Shown here piece by piece: positions 24,446 through 36,169 of a stretch of DNA of 64,000 nucleotides. Below the pieces are notes generated by a model. The model ran no database searches and was not told where the DNA came from. It was given only the letters and a program-made list of their open reading frames with translations. A program made the translations under genes and the position numbers. Numbering within the stretch: position 1 is the stretch's first letter; each line of letters opens with the position of its first letter. This DNA comes from Toxorhynchites rutilus septentrionalis (taxonomy: Eukaryota > Arthropoda > Insecta > Diptera > Culicidae): NCBI RefSeq assembly GCF_029784135.1, contig NC_073746.1, positions 73,512,042-73,576,041 on the forward strand, read 5' to 3'.

Positions 24446-24724
24446 TTGAAATTTGACATGACCATTTTCGCTGCCACCCTATTGTACATATACATTTTAT
24501 TTTGGTTTGAGGTGGTACCAAAGATCATAACTGTAGTCAATTTTTATTTTCTGGTATGGCCACTCTTCGTCTCAAATACGGGTTTCTGGGGCATAATTTC
24601 GACAACATACACAGGATATAGGGTTCATGAATCAATTTGTTTTTTGTCTTTTCGTTTTGATTTTTTGGTCTGAGCAACCTCACATATTTTTCACTTGAAA
24701 AATGCAGTTGTTTTTTTGGATCGT

Positions 24725-24865
24725 TGACCTGTTTTCAGAAGCGAAACTTCTCGCAGAATAAATCAATATATAAATATCAGCTGTCATCATCCTTTCGATG
24801 TATGCCAAACTTCCAACTCTAGACCATGCCAATGATCCGCAACCATTACATTTCTAATTCCGTGT
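24725..24865 (+). repeat. Dispersed ~140-bp repeat, copy 1
   Basis: The passage GAAACTTCTCGCAGAA, then TATCAGCTGTCATCATCCTT, then CCAAACTTCCAACTC and GATCCGCAACCATTACATTT has an inverted second copy at 44820-44960. It contains a TATAAATAT-like string, but no gene follows. Origin unknown. Confidence 0.7.
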
Positions 24866-25791
24866 TTCGCTGTTTTTGACGTACGACTACGTCTTTCTTC
24901 AAGGGTGCTTAATCAGAAAACAGGTCACGTTTTTATGAAATAAAGTTAACGTTAATAACTCTTTTTGCTGCGAACGGATTTTAACGATTTGCATACTAAT
25001 CGAATCGGAAATTTTCTAAGATATGTTTGATATGCTATACATTACAATCCCATAGTCTGTATATGGTTTACATTGATGAAAATTGGAAGCATTTCCCATT
25101 TTTCCATACATTTGTTCTGTCCATTTGTGTGCTTTCCTGAACAGAGCTGTCAATAACGGGCAACTTATGCAGCCGCTAGAAAAGAAACAACGAAGGGGGA
25201 TAGCGAAAAGAGAATATTTGCGAAGTAAACTCCACCCTTTCATAGTAAGTATAAGTATTGCATCTCCTCTGAGGAAAATTCTCAGAATCTTTCTGTGTCC
25301 GAAACAACAAAGGTCGCTTATTCTGCTCGTTTTGTGTTTTATGTTTCCCCTCGAACTGTGAACGCTAGCGAACATTTCACTTGAAGTGCATCTGGCATTG
25401 CAATGAACACAACGAAAAAAACAGAAGAGTGCAAATTATCATTGGTCGCTTCTAGCCATCAGTGTTTGACTTTGTGTGTGTTGCTTGTTTTCGTCGCGCG
25501 AAACTGGTTCATTTCCTGTACACGTGAACAGCACACCTTCGATACTTTTAGTTGCCACTCGTATTTGCTGTCGTGCGCATCGGCTCTGTTCCGATGCAAC
25601 AAGCCCCTAGCTTTGTTGACGGTTTTGACCAAGAGTCGAGAAACGATTTTTCATAAACGGTCATTCTCGCGATTTTTCATTTTTATCGTTGCAACTGTGT
25701 GCATCTGTTAGACGCGTGTTTGATGCTTTTTGGATGACGATACACGAAAGATGCCTTTCGTTAAATACTCAGTGCAATGCGTACATTGATA
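24866..25791. other. Non-coding stretch
   Basis: At 24894 the imperfect palindrome GACGTACGACTACGTC occurs, related to those at 5284 and 37891. An open frame of about 100 codons at 25403-25711 has hydrophobic stretches and several Cys, but no recognisable family and no supporting partner exon. Confidence 0.4.
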
Positions 25792-26246
25792 CAGGGAAAC
25801 TTCGATATAACGTACCCTCGTTATAACGTACCCTCGATATAACGTCACTCGATATAACGTACATTTTACCTCGATATAACGTACACATTTCCAAAGTGTA
25901 AAGGAAATTTTTTTTCAATATCTTTTTTCTGATAGAACAATGAATTACCTGTATTGTGATGCTAAAACAAGTTTTGTACCTTCAATAAATCCCGAAGTAC
26001 AGCTGGTTTTGTGATTCCGGATTCTAAATGAATCAAGCTTTAATCAACAGTACGAACTAAAACATCATGAGAAAGGCTGGCTTCGTCTTCTGATTGAAGT
26101 TATTCATTAACTTTACTAAAACTGTGTTGCTGTTAATGTATTATAGACTACGTTTGTGAGTACTTTATTATGCTTCGATATAACGTACAATTCGATACAA
26201 CGTACAATTTTGAAAGTAAAATGTGCGTTATATCGAAGTTTACCTG
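25792..26246. mobile_element. MITE of pogo/Tc1 type with CGATATAACGTAC subterminal repeats
   Basis: Ends are inverted: CAGGGAAACTTCGATATAAC at the left and, reverse-complemented, CAGGTAAACTTCGATATAAC at the right, each beside a TA (25790-25791 and 26247-26248). The motif TCGATATAACGTAC or close variants occurs five times within the first 95 bp and twice more near 26175-26205. The 455-bp body has no coding capacity. Such motif clusters are usual transposase-binding sites. Confidence 0.85.
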
Positions 26247-26714
26247 TATAATGAAACAAATTGCGACATATGGCCAATCAGTGTATTGTTCTCGCAAAGG
26301 CAAGAAAGAATCGTTGCTTCTCGAAATTATTCTACAAAACCACGCCAGCCATTAAACCTTTTCAGGGTCCTCGGAACTTTTTACTAAATAGTTATTTATG
26401 AATTTTCGACGTATTCGCAAATAATATCCGAAATGATAAATCAACAGTAAAAAGTGCCCCCAAACCAAATCAGCAGCTGTATAGCAAATATTGTATAAGA
26501 TATTAAATAAGAAATTTTGGCTTTTTTTTTTGAACCCCCATGTGGTTTAACATAGGATCTATAGTGATAAACGTACTTTTTCGTTTATTTCACGCCAGCC
26601 TCAGGCCAGGCTCTTTTGCTCTAAATCTAGTACACTGAAAATACTAACTTGAAAAAGATATATAATACTAAAACCAATTCGTTTGAGTTCGAATTTTCTC
26701 GAAACGAGTTACTC
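26247..26714. other. Non-coding AT-rich stretch
   Basis: No gene or repeat recognised. The sequence CGTTTATTTCACGCCAGCCTC at 26580-26601 echoes CCACGCCAGCC at 26340, without a clear unit. Confidence 0.35.
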
Positions 26715-26910
26715 GTTTCGAAATGCGCTATGCAACCCCTGATTTAAGTCCAACAAATTACCATCTTTTCAGTTCGATAAGTAATTTTCTGAGGAACAAA
26801 AACTTTCCTACGAAGGAAGCCCTAGAAAACCACATCGAAAAATTCTACGCAAGCAAGCCTTCGGAGTTTTATGCTAGAGGCAGAGATATGTTGCCAGATA
26901 GGTAGAACGT
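26715..26910 (+). pseudogene. Mariner transposase C-terminus
   Basis: The frame reads ATPDLSPTNYHLFSSISNFL and then EALENHIEKFYASKPSEFYARGRDMLPDR before a TAG. This is the mariner tail around the third catalytic Asp (consensus SPDLAPSDYHLF); here the catalytic Asp is Asn (SPTNYH), which would inactivate it. No N-terminal or middle part is present upstream, and no terminal repeat was found downstream. It abuts the RTE LINE. Confidence 0.8.
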
Positions 26911-26979
26911 GTAATTGAGAGCTGTACTGTTTGTAATACCTACATGAGAAATCTACAATCTTTGAATCCACAAATCTAC

Positions 26980-28838
26980 TTACTATTGGCGATAGACGGC
27001 GGAAGAGGATCTGAGACAGAATTTTGTAGGCACCATTCAGGATTATAATGGCACGATAGTTCCCACAATCCAGCTTGTCACCTTTTTTACATATGGGACT
27101 GATTACCCCGTCCTTCCACTCCTCCGGTAGCTGTTCTGTGTCCCAGATCCTGATTATCAACTGGTGCATACAGTCTACAAGTTTTCCAGGGCCTCCCTTG
27201 AAGAGCTCCGCTACGAGGCCATACTTACCAGCTGCTCTGTGGTGCTTAGCACCGGTGTAGTCCTCCTCAACGCCGTCTTGGTCTCCTGTCTGCGCGCTGT
27301 TCAGGTGTTCATCGTAGTGCTGCCTCCACTTTTCGATCACCTCGCATTCGTTCGTCAAGATGCCTCCTTCCTTGTTTCTGCACATTTCGGCCCGCGGCAC
27401 AAAGCCTGTGTGCGAGGCGTTTAGTTTCTTGAAGAACTTCCGCGATTCCCGAGAACGATAAAGCAGCTCCATCTCCTCACACTCTTTCTCTTCCAGGCGA
27501 CTCTTTTTTTCCCGAAAGAGATGTGTTTGCTGCCCTCGCTTCAATCTGTATCGTTCCACGTTTTGTCGAATCGCTGCATCCTTCTCGTTCAGGAGCGCTC
27601 GGCACTCGTCGTCAAACTATTCGTTCCGTTGTCCTCGTTGTTCATACCCGATGGCGGTGCTTTGCTGTGCTGCTAATTGCTGCTTTTAAGGTGTTCCAGT
27701 ACTCATCAAGGGGAGCAGCATCCAGTTTGTCTACCCCCGGTATCGCAGCTTCAAGAAGCTGCGAGTATATTGCAGCAACGTTCGGTTCCTGCAGTCGTCG
27801 TAGGTGGTACTGTGGTGAGCGCTGGTGTCCTATGTTATTGACGACTGACAGTTTAGGACGCAGTTTGACCATCACCAGGTAGTGGTATGAATCGATGTTA
27901 GTGCCACGATGGGTTCTGACGTCGATGATATCCGAGAAGTGCTGACAGTCGATCAAAACGTGTTCAATTTGTGTTTCTGTTTGCTGTGGTGATTTCCTGG
28001 TGTAACGGTATTGGATGCTGTTCTGGAAGAAGATGCTACGTATGGCCATGTTCTTGGAGGCAGCGTAGTCGATAAGTCTTAGGCCATTTTCGTTGGTTTT
28101 CTGATGGTCGCTGAGCCTACCAATTACCGGTCTGAACTCCTCCTCTTGGCCGGCCTGAGCGTTCAAATCACCGATGACGATTTTGATGTCGTGTTTTGGG
28201 CAGCGATCGTATTCACGCTCTAGCTGCGCATAGAAATCCTTTTTATCGTCATCGGTGCTAGCTAGATGGGGGCTGTGGACGTTGATAATACTGATATTGA
28301 AGAAGTGGCATCGCATCTTCAATCTTCACATTTTGTCATTGATCGGCCACCAGCCAATTACCTGTTTTTGCATCTCTCCCATGACGACGAAAGATGTACC
28401 CAGCTCGTGCGTGTTGCCGCAGCTCTGGTAGATGGTATACCCACCTTGGAACGATCGCACCATCGATCCTTTCCAGCACACCTCCTGCAGCGCTATAATG
28501 TTGAAATTGCGGACAATATTTCGGAATGAATTCGGGTACTCGCAAGGAAGTTGAGAGACTTGCAGTTCCATGTTCCGAGTTTTCAATCTCTAGTCCGTGT
28601 TCTTTGCGTGGGTCTAGTCCGATTGTCCTGTCTCGAATTTCTTTGTGAATTTTCCTGTGCGTTTCATTTTTACGGATGGCTTGCAGGGCCTGCACCAACC
28701 CCCTGTCTCGTCGGAGGACCGGCGTGCACAGCTCTTTTTGGAGTCCGCGCTGGCACGAAGACAGTGATCAGCCGCCCTAGATATGGGGATCAGATGCTGT
28801 TTTGAGCCGCACCTCCATGGTGAACAGACGCTCGGATT
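26980..28838 (-). mobile_element. RTE-clade LINE, truncated at both ends and frameshifted
   Basis: Read on the minus strand from 28838, a 5' leader leads to the endonuclease (from about 28600) and the first part of reverse transcriptase. The element stops near 26980, in the middle of the reverse transcriptase, next to a mariner fragment on the other strand. RTE LINEs usually lose their 5' end and keep the 3' end, so this missing 3' half signals a later rearrangement. A second copy of the 5' leader lies at 45243-45535. Mosquito RTE elements such as JAM1 are the likely relatives. Confidence 0.85.
26985..28600 (-). pseudogene. RTE endonuclease and partial reverse transcriptase, broken
   Basis: Fragments in different frames read in order: MELQVSQLPCEYPNSFRNI and IIALQEVCWKG (endonuclease with its catalytic Glu), IVIGDLNAQAG, then ENGLRLIDYAA and IEHVLIDCQHF. 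The final catalytic block, normally SDHYLVM, reads SYHYLVM, and QIDHV reads QIEHV, so two acidic positions are changed. The next segment reads MERYRLKRGQQTHLFREKK, then LPEEWKDGVISPICKKGDK and CGNYRAIIILNGAYKILSQI, the first motifs of the reverse transcriptase. The FADD-type catalytic motif is absent. At least three frameshifts (near 28330, 27600 and 28580) separate the pieces. Confidence 0.85.
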
Positions 28839-28872
28839 CTCAACGAACAAATACATGTCCATTATATCCGCA

Positions 28873-28985
28873 TCGATAAAAATGGGTATTCTATCTGTTC
28901 TTCCATTGTTCAGCAGACCGGACAGCGGAGACAGTTGATATTGATCATTGTTGGGTTATTTATAGAACAGCAGCCCGATGTTTCT
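28873..28985 (-). mobile_element. Fragment of the SINE seen at 10436
   Basis: On the minus strand, ACATCGGGCTGCTGTTCTAT, then CAACAATGATCAA, then AACTGTCTCCGCTGTCCGGT and AATGGAAGAACAGA follow in the same order as 10628-10720. Only about 112 bp of the SINE body are present. Confidence 0.75.
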
Positions 28986-31900
28986 TGCAAACTCGAATAA
29001 ACAAATGAATAAACAAATAAGCAAAATCGTTAAGTAAACAATCAGCTCAATTAATTCATTATATATTTTTTCAACTGTGTAGAAAGTGGCATGAATCTGA
29101 AGAAAAACTAAAAATCAATCATATAAAACATAGAAAATAATTGTTGTAAAACCCCATCCGTCTCGTAAATTAGTCCTCACATTTTCTGTGTCCTCAAACC
29201 TCTCCAGATGCCACTCGAAAGTAATTGAAAATTGCACCACGTACTGCACCGATTACGGCATGTCCTCAGCCGGTAAACAACTCTCAATGATCGTGACAAA
29301 ACTTTGTCTTCACATCCGGGGAATCGCTGCTGCGCTCACTCCGCACAAAAGCAGCCATGGCATATATCACTGCCATATTTCTCGAAACAATAGCAGGAAA
29401 TGGCCGGGTGGAGAGACTCCTTCAAACGACAAAGGAGAGATATTGCAGAAGAAGAAAATAAATCTCCCATTCAGAGTATTTATGATAAATTAAACTACTC
29501 TCATCTCAATGGAAAATCCCAACTCCTGATGCTTTTCACTATCAGCGCAAGAACAGCAAACAATGGCGCGAAATGAATGGTTTCCCTGTTCCTGGCGAAG
29601 CGGAGGCCCAAGAATGTTTGCAAAAAGCTCGTCCGAAAAAAACACGCTCCCACACCCACATACAAACACACCACACCGAAAGGATTTGAAGAAGTGGATC
29701 ACAAACTCTCACCCGCAAGCCGAATCCAAGCGGAGCTTAGTCCGCTGTCACACGCCACAGCAAGACGGAACGAATGTGAGAATGAAAAAAAAACTCTACC
29801 CATTTCTACTGTTGTAGTAGTTTGGAAAGTACGAAAATAAGTACTGCAATCCCACCGCTCATACCCGAGCAAAATGATCCGCTCGCCACAAAATCGCACC
29901 CACCCCCACCCATTTGAAGGAGGCAAGCTTCCATGGCAGAGAGGGCGGGAAGCTGCGAAACTGCATTCAGATATCGGCAGTACTTTCCGCAGCTGTTTGT
30001 GATTTGGTGGCATAATGGATATCGCTTTTTGTTTTGCATTCTCTGCCGCCCCTCGCGATTTTGCATCGTTTCTATGCGGGAAATAGTTTTTATTTTTTTT
30101 ATTTTTTTTGCCGGTAGTAAAAAGTGTGTACTCGTGCCTCTCCCTCCCTCGTGGACCTTGTTGTGTTGGCGGGTTGGTCCTGTGGCAGTGAAAAGTGCAA
30201 TCGTCTAGCTGAATGGTATTTTAGCCGGGAAGCGCATCCATTGTTTCGCAACAGTAGTAATCGGTTTTGTAACCGACTTTCGAAACAAAAGTTCAAGCAA
30301 GTGTGGATTCGGGGATGTTATTGTTATGCTCAAGTCGTGCCTGCTACAAATGATATGATATGAGGCAGGGTGCTCCGTTTCTTCTCTGTCTTAAGTGCGA
30401 GCACAGATTATACGCAAAGTCAATGTTCTTTTTTGCTACTGGTTGAACTGTATGCCTGCGGTGCAATCTGCCAAACTGCACAGTTCAAGCACACTTTCGT
30501 AGAAACCTGTACAAGAAAGTGTAACAAAGCGTACACAAAGTGAGCAGAGATATATATGTTCTGTTACATGATCCATGGATAGGCTCCCAGCGGTACCACA
30601 AACAAACAAACGCCAAAGTGATGATTCGTCGGTCTCAGGTCTCCTGGTATGTATGACTCTCCTCGGGCTTCTTGTGAGGAAAAGCATACAAAACTCGAAA
30701 CAAATTTTCCACCTCGCAGCACATCATGCTGTCGGAGTGGATGGTGGCTTTTATTGAGCCCATGTAGCTTTTTTTTTTGTTACTCTCCACCTACCACTCA
30801 TCACAGGAAAGTGCTCTGAGCAAATCGTCCCCTCCCCCCAATGTATCCCCCCACCCATTCGCGATGCTTTTAGGCCACATTGCGAATTTATAAACCTTTT
30901 CAGCTGGTTAGCGTGTTAACTGAACATCGTCGACAAGCAAACACTCCCTGTCAACTGTCAACTGAGGAAAAATACGAGCTTATACATGTTGTCACCGCGG
31001 AAATCTCAGTGCATGGCAAAAAAAAAACCCTCCAGCGGATAACACTTTATTCAATGAACAGTGTGGAACGGATTAAATTTTTAATTTAAATCTAGTACAA
31101 CTTTCTCACGTCCCACCATCGCAGATCTTCCCGTGCCCGAGATCCGAACGCAGCGAATAAACTTATAATGGTAGGATTAAACTCATTTCGCTCAATTTTA
31201 TCTTGCATTTTTTATGAACACATTCTCCAGTGCATTTTTCCATTTCCACATTCCTCCCACAGCCTGTAAGCGGAAGTAACGAGAGAGAAAAGAAGAACCA
31301 ATCCCATCCGTGTCTGTAAGTCGAATAAGGTCTGGACGATGGCGTATGGATGGATGAAAATGCTGTTTAGCGTTGGCGATGGAAGGAAACAGACACTATT
31401 GAAAGCTCGCAGACTTACACCGATCTGGTTCCGGGACCTCAAGTCGCAATCATTAGCTGCAAGGCGAAGAAGTAGCAGAGTTCTTTTTTTTTTACTCACT
31501 AGAGCTCATCCGCCTGTGCGCTATTTGCGCTTCGCTCAAGCAAAAGAACTGCAGGATGGAACCGAACCGGGTCACACGGAAGGGGCTGGGGAAGAACTGC
31601 TCGCAGGATAACATAGCTGAATTCAATCAGGGCGAAATAAGACGACTAAAGTTATTAGAGATGCTCACCCTGGCGTTCGCTGGATGCGGAGAGGCATCAT
31701 TGTGCTTTAATTGAAAACGCTAGAAGCTAATTACGGGACGCCAGACCAGTATTAGCGTGCTGGACAAGGGTGGGGAAAAGGGCTCCATGAGCAGCATCCA
31801 TTGGCGAAGAGCCGTTTCGTCTTGAATGAAACTGTGCGGGACTATCGTTAGGAGAAGAGGGCCAATTCAATCTACAAATGCGAAGTCTCAACCAAACGGG

Positions 31901-32214
31901 ATATACTTCGGAAAGCGATTACTTTCGAATTGATATTGGAGATTTTAGATTCGAATTCCACTCATTAAAAAGAAAGTTTTTTATGGCAATTCAAGTCTTT
32001 TTATCTGAAATCCTAGCAAATGTTTGTTCCAAAATTTTCATGAGCTGGAAAGTTAAGTGCATCCTCAGAATGTTTTTATAAAGGTTGGATTATTTTGAAT
32101 TGATTTTTCAACCAGATGCGCACACACATATAGAGGCAATATTCCATCGAAATTTGAAAATATACTCATAATTAACTTCAGCTCAGCAGAAAAACAAAAA
32201 TCTATATAGAATAC
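28986..32214. other. Non-repeat stretch without recognisable exons
   Basis: Composition is more balanced than the flanks and no transposon is seen. Many open frames of 60-105 codons overlap on both strands (for example 29490-30066), which is typical of non-coding GC-richer DNA. CT-rich and C-rich tracts occur at 30825-30860. No domain, splice-site pattern or codon bias can be defended. Confidence 0.4.
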
Positions 32215-32520
32215 TAGCTGACCCGGCAATCGTTGTTCTACCATATAAATTATTTCTAGGGAATATGTTGGCGGTTCAATAAAAAATAACTAATGTATTG
32301 TAAGTGTGTTTAAATGTAGATCGTCAACTATAAAATTAATCGATTGTGATCGATGAAGAATAGATTCCACGTAGATATCGAGTAGATACGTGAAGGTTTG
32401 ACCGTGTATTGCATTGGATCGTGGAAAAGTGAACTTCCCGAACCCGAGTGTAATGGGGAGATGGAGATGAGATCTATGACATACAGAGAAATGTGCTCTA
32501 GACAATGACCGTCGACAAAA
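32215..32520. repeat. 5' fragment of the ACTAGCTG-type dispersed repeat
   Basis: The segment begins ACTAGCTGACCCGGCAATCG and then TTGTTCTACC, matching the right end of the unit at 8591-9316 (inverted). The rest shows only weak similarity. It has no gene and no clear right end. Confidence 0.55.
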
Positions 32521-32615
32521 ATTAATAAAAATAAAATTTTATTTCAATATATTTTATTATCGTAAATGACAAAACTGATATCTTTAATGTTAACTGTACA
32601 GTGAAAAAAGAAATA

Positions 32616-33899
32616 TTAGGCTGTCAAAAAAGTCCTGCGGTATTTTTTTAAAATTTTCATTTGTTCATAAAATAAGTTACAATCATCTGTTTTAAGTCAA
32701 ATATGCGCCGTTTTGTTCGATGACTTGTTCCCAACGAGATGCCAACTTCATAATACCCCTGTTATAAAAGCTCGCTTCCTTATTGGCAAAAAACTCGGAT
32801 AGCCAATTTTCACAGGCCTCTTTTGTGGCTAACTTCTGACTACCTAGCTCGTTCGCCATGGACAAAAACAGGTGGTAGTCACTTGGTGCAAGGTCCGGAC
32901 TATACGGCGGATGCAAAAGAACCTCCCATCCGAGCTCCCGGAGCTTCTAGCGCGTCACCAAAGAAGTGTGTGGCCTGGCGTTGTCCTGATGGAAGACAAT
33001 GCGGCCTCTGTTTATCAAAGATGGCCTCTTCTTCATGAGTGCCACCTTCAAGCGGTCCAGTTGTTGGCAGTACAGGTCCGAATTGAGCGTTTGGCCATAG
33101 GGAAGCAGCTCATAATAGATTATTCTTTGACAATCCCACCAAACACACAGCAGAACCTTCCTGGCCGTTAATGAGGGCTTGGCCACCGTCTGAGCCGCTT
33201 CAGCGGGCTTCGACCACGACCGTTTGCGCTTCACGTTGTCGTAAGTGACCCACTTTTCATCGCCAGTCACCATCCGCTTCAGAAACGGGTCGATTTTGTT
33301 GCGATTCAGCAGCGATTCACATGCGTCGATACGGTCAAAGATGTTTTTTTGCGTCAACGTGTGTGGCACCCATACATCGAGCTTCTTTGTGAATCCAAGC
33401 TTCTTCAAATGGTTAATAACGGTTTGATGACTTATCCCCAGCTCTTGGCCGATGCTACGGCTGCTACTATGCCGGTCTTTCTCGGCTAATTCAGCGATTT
33501 TGTCGCAATTTTCGACGACAGGCCTTCCGGAGCGTGGTGCATCTTCGACGACTTCTACACCAGAACGAAAACGTTGAAACCATCGTTGTGTGGTGGAAAT
33601 GGAAACTGTATCGGGTCCATAAACTGCACAAATTTTATTGGCAGCTTGAGATGCATTTTTGCCTTTGTCATAGTGGTACTGTAAAATATGTCGGATTTTC
33701 TCTTTATTTTGCTCCATATTTGCGACACTATAACTCACGAACGACTTAACCAAACAAAACACTGTCGCGGACTATATTATAGCGCGCAAAAATACCTTTC
33801 CAACAAGCTATAGTATGACTCGATACAATGAATACAACTAGAACTACGCGCTTAGAACGACACCTCGCGGAAATACCGCTGACTTTTTTGACAGCCTAA
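32616..33899 (-). mobile_element. Mariner element (DD34D), complete, one stop codon from intact
   Basis: Terminal inverted repeats begin TTAGGCTGTCAAAAAAGTC and continue to CGGTATTT on both sides, flanked by TA at 32614-32615 and 33900-33901. At 1284 bp the length is normal for mariner. The arms match at nearly all positions over about 28 bp. The lone gene is a transposase with a single internal TAG. Confidence 0.95.
32692..33717 (-). pseudogene. Mariner transposase with one premature stop (32947-32949)
   Basis: The start at 33717 (MEQNKEKIRHIL) matches the usual mariner start; an upstream in-frame ATG at 33762 is less likely. An N-terminal helix-turn-helix (KNASQAANKI, TQRWFQRFRSG) and a second one (RSIGQELGISHQTVINHL) precede the linker WVPHTLTQKN. 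Catalytic blocks VTGDEKW, VFHQDNARPHTS and SPDLAPSDYHLF are present, with 34 residues between the last two Asp. TAG replaces the codon after SLVTR, usually Gln, so CAG to TAG is the simplest history. The frame is otherwise open for 341 codons to TAA at 32692. All three Asp are kept. Confidence 0.95.
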
Positions 33900-34477
33900 T
33901 ATATTTTTGTTGTAAAATGGAAACATAAAATAAAGAAAATTGCTGCCGTTTTTAATACGGACGGCTAGATTTATATGTGCTGGGTCCCGTTCAAGCTTTT
34001 TGGAAAACACCTTGTACATTTTCCATCTGCCATGCAAGGTGATAAAATATTTAGATCACCATGTAAGCAATGAATAATGTTTGCGGGAACAATATCAAAC
34101 AGTCACTCATATTTCGGAATCCGATTGCTTTGAATCTCGATTGGATCTTACGATTCGCCTTTTGCATTCTGAAATCCGAATGACCTCAATTCATTCGTGC
34201 TACGATATGTGGTAATCCTGCATTGGCGCAAAATAAACATCAAAATAATTAATCCGTATTCGTGGAGCAATTTACTCTCTATCAGATTAGCAGACACGAA
34301 AGCAATTTTAAATTGCTAAAATTTGAATGAAAATCATGACTCATCCTAACTTAACGATTCTTCTATAAATCTATTTGCGTTTCTACCAAAACCTTATCCA
34401 TAATATGAAATCATTATCAGAGATAATTTGTGAATGTGTTTGCCTGTTACACAGAACACATAATAGAGATATCACCA
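33900..34477. other. Non-coding AT-rich stretch
   Basis: No gene or family recognised between the mariner element and the foldback element. An open frame on the minus strand at 33852-34037 overlaps the mariner end and has no domain. Confidence 0.35.
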
Positions 34478-34875
34478 TTGCACAATGGTCCAGGAGATGT
34501 ATTTAAGTGGAAATTAGCATTAAAAGCTCGACAGTTATTCTCTAGACAAAAACTGTCTTCGACAAAGTCGTTACATATGATATAGCACTCATTTTTATAT
34601 TATCAAAAATAGGGTGACCGAAATTGTAGATGAAATAAAAAATCTAACTTTCTTATCTATAGTTCGACTACAATATTGTCGAACTATATTTACCTCTATC
34701 TATAAAAATAAGAAAGTTAGATTTTTTATTTCATCGACAATTTTGGTCACCCTGTTTCTGATTACATAAAAATGAGCGCTCTATCATATGTAACAACTTT
34801 GTAGAAGATAGTTTTTGTCTAGAGAATAACTTCCGAGCTCTAAATGCTAATTTCCACTTAAATACATCTCCATTG
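34478..34875. mobile_element. Foldback/MITE with ~180-bp inverted arms
   Basis: The left arm (34478-34662) contains GATGTATTTAAGTGGAAATT, then TTATTCTCTAGACAAAAACT, then AGGGTGACC and TAAAAAATCTAACTTTCTTAT; the right arm (34705-34875) carries the same phrases inverted. The loop between them is only about 40 bp and itself has the palindrome AGTTCGACTACAATATTGTC, then GAACT. No open frame. The arms differ by substitutions and small indels at several positions. Confidence 0.85.
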
Positions 34876-35635
34876 TGCGTTGAGGATGACGGCGGATCCT
34901 TCGGCTAAAGGAAGCGCTCAGGAATCTGAATACTCGTTGCAATTTGGTTTTATGGAAGCCCAAACCATTTGGATGTGAATTGTTGGAGGATTAAACATTT
35001 GGTATACTATCTAAAACCAAATTTGATTTATTGCGATGGTTCACTGTTACACGTTGGAATTGGAATCGCGATCTATCACACTTGGAAGTTGGATATGGAA
35101 TGATGGATATGATATTGGTATTGACCGAAATGTATGCACATATTTGTTTGTATGCGTTTCATGCTGTAAGTTGGTATATTCTGATGTCTGTCGTGTTGTA
35201 CACCACACATTGCATTATGAATTGAAAGGAGTGATTTGGATGGGGATAAGGACAGAGCTGCGATTTGTCGTGAGAATCAAGTGATGGTACTCACACAAAG
35301 ATAATCAACAAATTTTGTACTACGATTATCTTTGGTGACCATCTCAAAGCCAGTTCAATAGTGTGAGAAGAGTATTATCACAACACTAACACATGGTGAG
35401 CTTCTACTTGACAGTAGAAATCCGAGCTCTTTGGTGAGTGTCCTGTTGCTGAAATGTCAGAATAGTGCGACACTCAAAAGTCTAGCTGATGGTTTGGTGT
35501 TTGGCGATTTTCACAACATTCGCCTCTTTGTGCTCGTTCCAGGCCAGGGATGCCAGATGTGAATATACAGTTTCATTTTAAATACAATTTGATGAATATT
35601 GTATTTTCAGGCATGTATTTTCTTTTCATCTTTTC
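34876..35635. other. Non-coding stretch
   Basis: No recognisable gene. An open frame near 35031-35284 has no domain. The phrase ACTACGATTATCTTTGGTGA near 35320 inversely echoes ACACAAAGATAATC at 35293, a small hairpin. Confidence 0.35.
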
Positions 35636-35639
35636 AGAT

Positions 35640-35740
35640 GGCCTTAATGTTTTTAGTGGCACTTCGCCGACTCTACGTAGTATTACACGTGTCATTTGTA
35701 TTAGTACTTAGTTTGTGGAATGACACGCCTTGATTATCCC
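35640..35740 (-). mobile_element. SINE 3' fragment (same family as 50868-51139)
   Basis: The plus strand reads GGCACTTCGCCGACTCTACG, then TAGTATTAC, then AGTACTTAGTT and ACACGCCTTGA, in the same order as the SINE at 50868-51139. The tRNA-like head is missing. Confidence 0.65.
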
Positions 35741-36169
35741 CTCTATTGCGGATCCCGATCGGGTTTGAAATTAGCAAAATGATGCATTTTGAAACCCGTT
35801 CGACTTCGATTTTTTTTACTAAATTTGTTTCTCATCATTGCAACGATGCTAAATTTGAAGACATGTTCGCAATTTTACTGATGTTTTATGTCCTGCCTAT
35901 CCTGTTGCAGACATATATTTTCAGTTGCAGGCTGCAGGGATATGGCATTTCTACTCTTTACGACTTGATTCCCTGCACTAATAACCCCAAAGCAATGTAT
36001 GAAGCTTTGCTATTCTCGCGGTTACAAAAATATATGTCGAAGACTTTCAAAAAAAAAAACATCTGGCATCTCTGGAGGTGATAACATTTACTTTGACAAA
36101 GGCCAACACGAAAACAACAAGTCACCAAGTATTTTTGTATACATTATACATCAAATATTTTTGTGTACA

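Noticed and set aside
28266..28529. Plus-strand frame of 87 codons
   Set aside because: Antisense to the RTE endonuclease pseudogene.
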